DNA of 64,000 bases from Solanum dulcamara (Eukaryota; Streptophyta; Magnoliopsida; Solanales; Solanaceae): NCBI RefSeq assembly GCF_947179165.1, contig NC_077244.1, positions 16,192,949-16,256,948 on the forward strand, read 5' to 3'. A program made the position numbers and the translations under genes. The notes below the pieces were generated by a model that worked only from the letters and a program-made list of their open reading frames with translations, searched no databases and was not told the DNA's origin. Position 1 is the stretch's first letter, and every line of letters starts with the position of its first letter. Shown here in pieces: positions 61,540 through 64,000 of the stretch.

Positions 61540-62622
61540 GCTCAGCTAGTCAATCAAAGCCTTAAGATCCAACTGGGAATACAACCCGGAGAATTTAACC
61601 ACTGCTAGCCTCACCAAAAGGCAACAAGAAAGCATAGGAAATTCTAGCTCCAAATTCAGAAATTGGATCCGACAGTGATTTAGAAGTCTAACTGGGTGAA
61701 AGTCACTATAGCAGGAATCCAACATAAGTGTGCTATAATAATGAAGAACAAATAAGTCTCATAAACTCCCGCCAACAACGGCTACACCAACTAAGGATCA
61801 AACCACATCTCAAGTCTAAAGAAAAAATCCGCCAACCATCATAAACATCAATCAAGTCACCTAAAATAGGATAATCAAAGCCAAACTAAGGCATAATCAA
61901 TAATCTTAGCCACGAGTCTGAAAGTCTCATAAGGCAACCTAGCCTAAGGCTCTCATTGGGACAAAGAACCAAGAATCTAGGAATCAAGCGTAACCCTCCA
62001 CATACAATCCAAACCACAATTAATTTATATCAAACAATCCCTCATGAAGCTCAAACAAAAAAAGGAGACCATAGCCTAACTCGAAGTCGAACATGCACTC
62101 CCCAAGTCCACTTCCCGATAGCTTTTTTCTCCAAAAATGACTTTAAATGCCTCCATGCTATAAAAATATTTATCACCTCCTCAATATGAATTTTTTGACA
62201 AAAAAAATATTTTTCGAAGATGGGGCCCAAAATTTGGGTCTAAAATAGGATTGTGGGACTTACAATGGAAATTTTAAAAAAAACTCCGCGAAAAGGTTCC
62301 AAACGCATGATGGATATTTTACCCTAATATGGAGTATAACTTGATGCTAAAAATTACCTAAATTATCCCAACATTTAAAACCACCATAAAATCTTAAAAT
62401 AAACTAGGGCATCCTCTTTGGGGTGGAACTTACTGCAAACTGATTCCTCAAATATTTCTCAAAACATACCAACATGTAGGCACGACTCCCACAATATCAA
62501 TACAATTGGAATTGCCTAAATCAACATTCCCTAGCTCCCAAAATCATGTTCTGAAGTTGGAGGAACAAGTTGGTAATAGTTCTTAAAATGACCCTCAGAT
62601 ATCGCAAAAGTGAACCCGAAGG

Positions 62623-62634
62623 TCGCTTAAGCGA
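62623..62634. repeat. 12-bp palindrome TCGCTTAAGCGA in LTR H
   Basis: Perfect palindrome. Same TCGC-N4-GCGA layout as the D LTR (10432-10443) with a different centre. Confidence 0.8.
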
Positions 62635-62672
62635 GCCTCACCAAAAGGCGGGCTTCGCTAAAGTTTTGGTGT

Positions 62673-63033
62673 TTAGTAGAGCTTATTCCAACAAAGATTT
62701 GGTGAGTCCTCATCCATCAGGGACTAGTAATGAGTCGGTTGTTTTCATTTCAAAGATTTTGTTATGTTTCTTTCATGTTGAGGGTGACCTAGGGACATAT
62801 CTTAGCCTCAGCCATTCTCATGTAGTATAGGCATTGTGTTAGACATATGTTTAGAGTGTATGTTGTCAGATTCTCATACTCTGTACGATTCATGATTTAG
62901 ACTCCTTCTTATGTTATATTCTGTACTTAATTTACCTTATGTATACTTTATAATATGTCAAGAGGCTTGATTGGAGTCCTTTCATGGGTTTTGATCACCG
63001 CATTACGACTAAGCCCTAGGTCGGGTTATGATA
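62673..63033 (+). mobile_element. B-type LTR 3' end fragment
   Basis: Close to 41687-42042 of element G ('tagtagagcttattcc', 'tgttatgtttctttcatgtt', 'ttagagtgtatgttgtcaga'). It ends at GGGTTATGATA, the LTR end with C changed to T. No primer site follows; instead reverse-oriented LTR sequence begins. Confidence 0.7.
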
Positions 63034-64000
63034 TAAACATACTTAGCATATATCATAACTTTTTCACAAACTTCATACTTAATAGAATAACTCATTTCAT
63101 AACATAACTACAATGTGAGTATTATCCTTTCATCATTACAAATCATATGTCCATAATTCATATAATTAAGTCTTAGGTCACCACATAGGGATCTAAGTCA
63201 CCTTACTTCATAACTTTGATGAAATTTATATCTTAAACATGCTTGTAATTCATGATCATAATTCACACTTGAGTTTAGAGTAAAACTCATATACATAGCC
63301 AATTTTAATAAAAGTCACGATAATACCTTGAAATTATTGGATTCATAATCATACTCCATAATATCATCGTTGAAATAGGCTTCATGAATGGGAAATAGTA
63401 ATTCAGTTTAAAATCATGTAATTCATGTAGGAACATGATTATAATGATCAACTATAATGATTTAAAACATAATTTAAATACCCCAATATAATTCATCAAA
63501 CTAGGGTTACAAACCCAATTGAAATTCATGATATTTTGAGTAGAAACCTTGGGAGTCGATGGGTGAAACAAAGCCATGGATCAATACCTACATATCTTCA
63601 TTTAATTTGACCTTAGAATTGAATAATGAGACTTGTTATTGAAGAAACACTAGCTATGGTTGATGAAGAAGATGAACCCTTGAATGAACCTTGAGAGAGA
63701 AGTCTTAAAGTTAATTGGGAATTAATGAGGGAAACAGATAGGTTTAGTAGTATTTAGGAATTTTCATTATCAATCTATTCCCAAAATATCCATATACATT
63801 AATAAAGAAATAGGGAAATGACCAAACTACCCCTCATTTAATTAGAATCAGGACATACCATAGTCTATGATGCTCATCACGGTTCGTGGTGGTGTCCGTG
63901 ATGATTGACTTGGACTTTGAAATTTAGGAGTTGTAGAGAAATGTTTCTGAACTTCCTCAATGGAACCATTCATGGTCCGTGGAGTGCATTACTGGATGTG
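63034..64000 (-). mobile_element. B-type LTR, inverted, runs off window
   Basis: Matches the interior of the minus-oriented B LTRs, for example 'catttcataacataactaca' versus 25360 and 'gagtttagagtaaaactca' versus 25535. The last about 150 bp, in reverse, resemble the U3 of fragment E (12240-12380), so the U3 here is of a different subtype from element B. No gene seen. Confidence 0.65.

Larger units (their letters stand above)
56426..62672 (-). mobile_element. 5' LTR of element H, split by a solo A LTR
   Basis: Two pieces, 56426-58026 and 61540-62672, together about 2.7 kb, close to the 2,858 bp of the related D LTR. Shared landmarks with D include 'cagtaggtaagcctaacc', 'gtgtagtatgagtacca' and a TCGC-N4-GCGA palindrome (62623-62634). 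The right end is cut by a plus-oriented B-type LTR piece. No genes lie inside; the short frames at 57455, 57695 and 61956 are unsupported. Confidence 0.65.

Noticed and set aside
1..64000. CRISPR arrays, bacterial operons, phage, defence or biosynthetic clusters
   Set aside because: No spaced direct repeats, operon-like gene packing or bacterial genes. All recognisable coding sequence belongs to plant retrotransposons.

Overview
This window looks like gene-poor heterochromatin from a flowering plant. It is AT-rich, has no recognisable host gene, and is built almost entirely from decayed, nested retrotransposons. Solanaceae (tomato/potato/pepper/tobacco type) is my best guess. It rests on recollection of the Ty3/Gypsy long terminal repeats (LTRs starting or ending with TGTCACGACCC) and of the leader sequences next to the tRNA-iMet primer sites; no search was possible.

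Families recognised: (A) a chromovirus-like Gypsy with very long LTRs (about 3.3-3.5 kb): a partial copy at 1-2688, a minus-strand element at 30999-39930 and a solo LTR at 58027-61534. (B) a Tekay-like chromovirus with about 2.2 kb LTRs: a minus-strand element at 18558-26654, a plus-strand relative at 40919-44690, and LTR pieces at 8102-8421, 11285-11843 and 62673-64000. (C) a Gypsy with a 2.3 kb LTR at 3153-6860, facing an inverted LTR piece at 6890-8101. (D/H) a family with about 2.8 kb LTRs: a solo LTR at 8422-11279, and a broken element whose gag lies at 46050-46631 and 55954-56400 and whose LTR lies at 56426-58026 and 61540-62672. (Athila) a large minus-strand Athila-clade element from about 30998 down to about 12565, with gag, protease, RT, RNase H, integrase and an env-like reading frame. 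(LINE) a complete 9.3 kb plus-strand L1-type element at 46644-55941 with two long ORFs.

The nesting can be read directly. Element B sits inside the Athila integrase and splits one motif. Element A lies in Athila terminal sequence, with a deletion on its left side. The LINE sits in the H gag and is flanked by a 12-bp target-site duplication. A solo A LTR sits in the H LTR with duplication ATGGT. A solo D LTR sits in a B-type LTR with duplication TCACC.

Nothing here is likely to encode an intact autonomous protein. The LINE is closest: ORF1 and ORF2 each keep a single frame over more than 1,100 codons and are broken only by nonsense codons. The most notable points are the ATGA overlap joining the LINE ORFs, a 5S-rRNA-derived segment inside element A, a dinucleotide microsatellite exactly where the A-family TATA box should be, and CG-rich palindromes recurring in LTRs of different families. 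I found no undescribed defence, metabolic or regulatory system.
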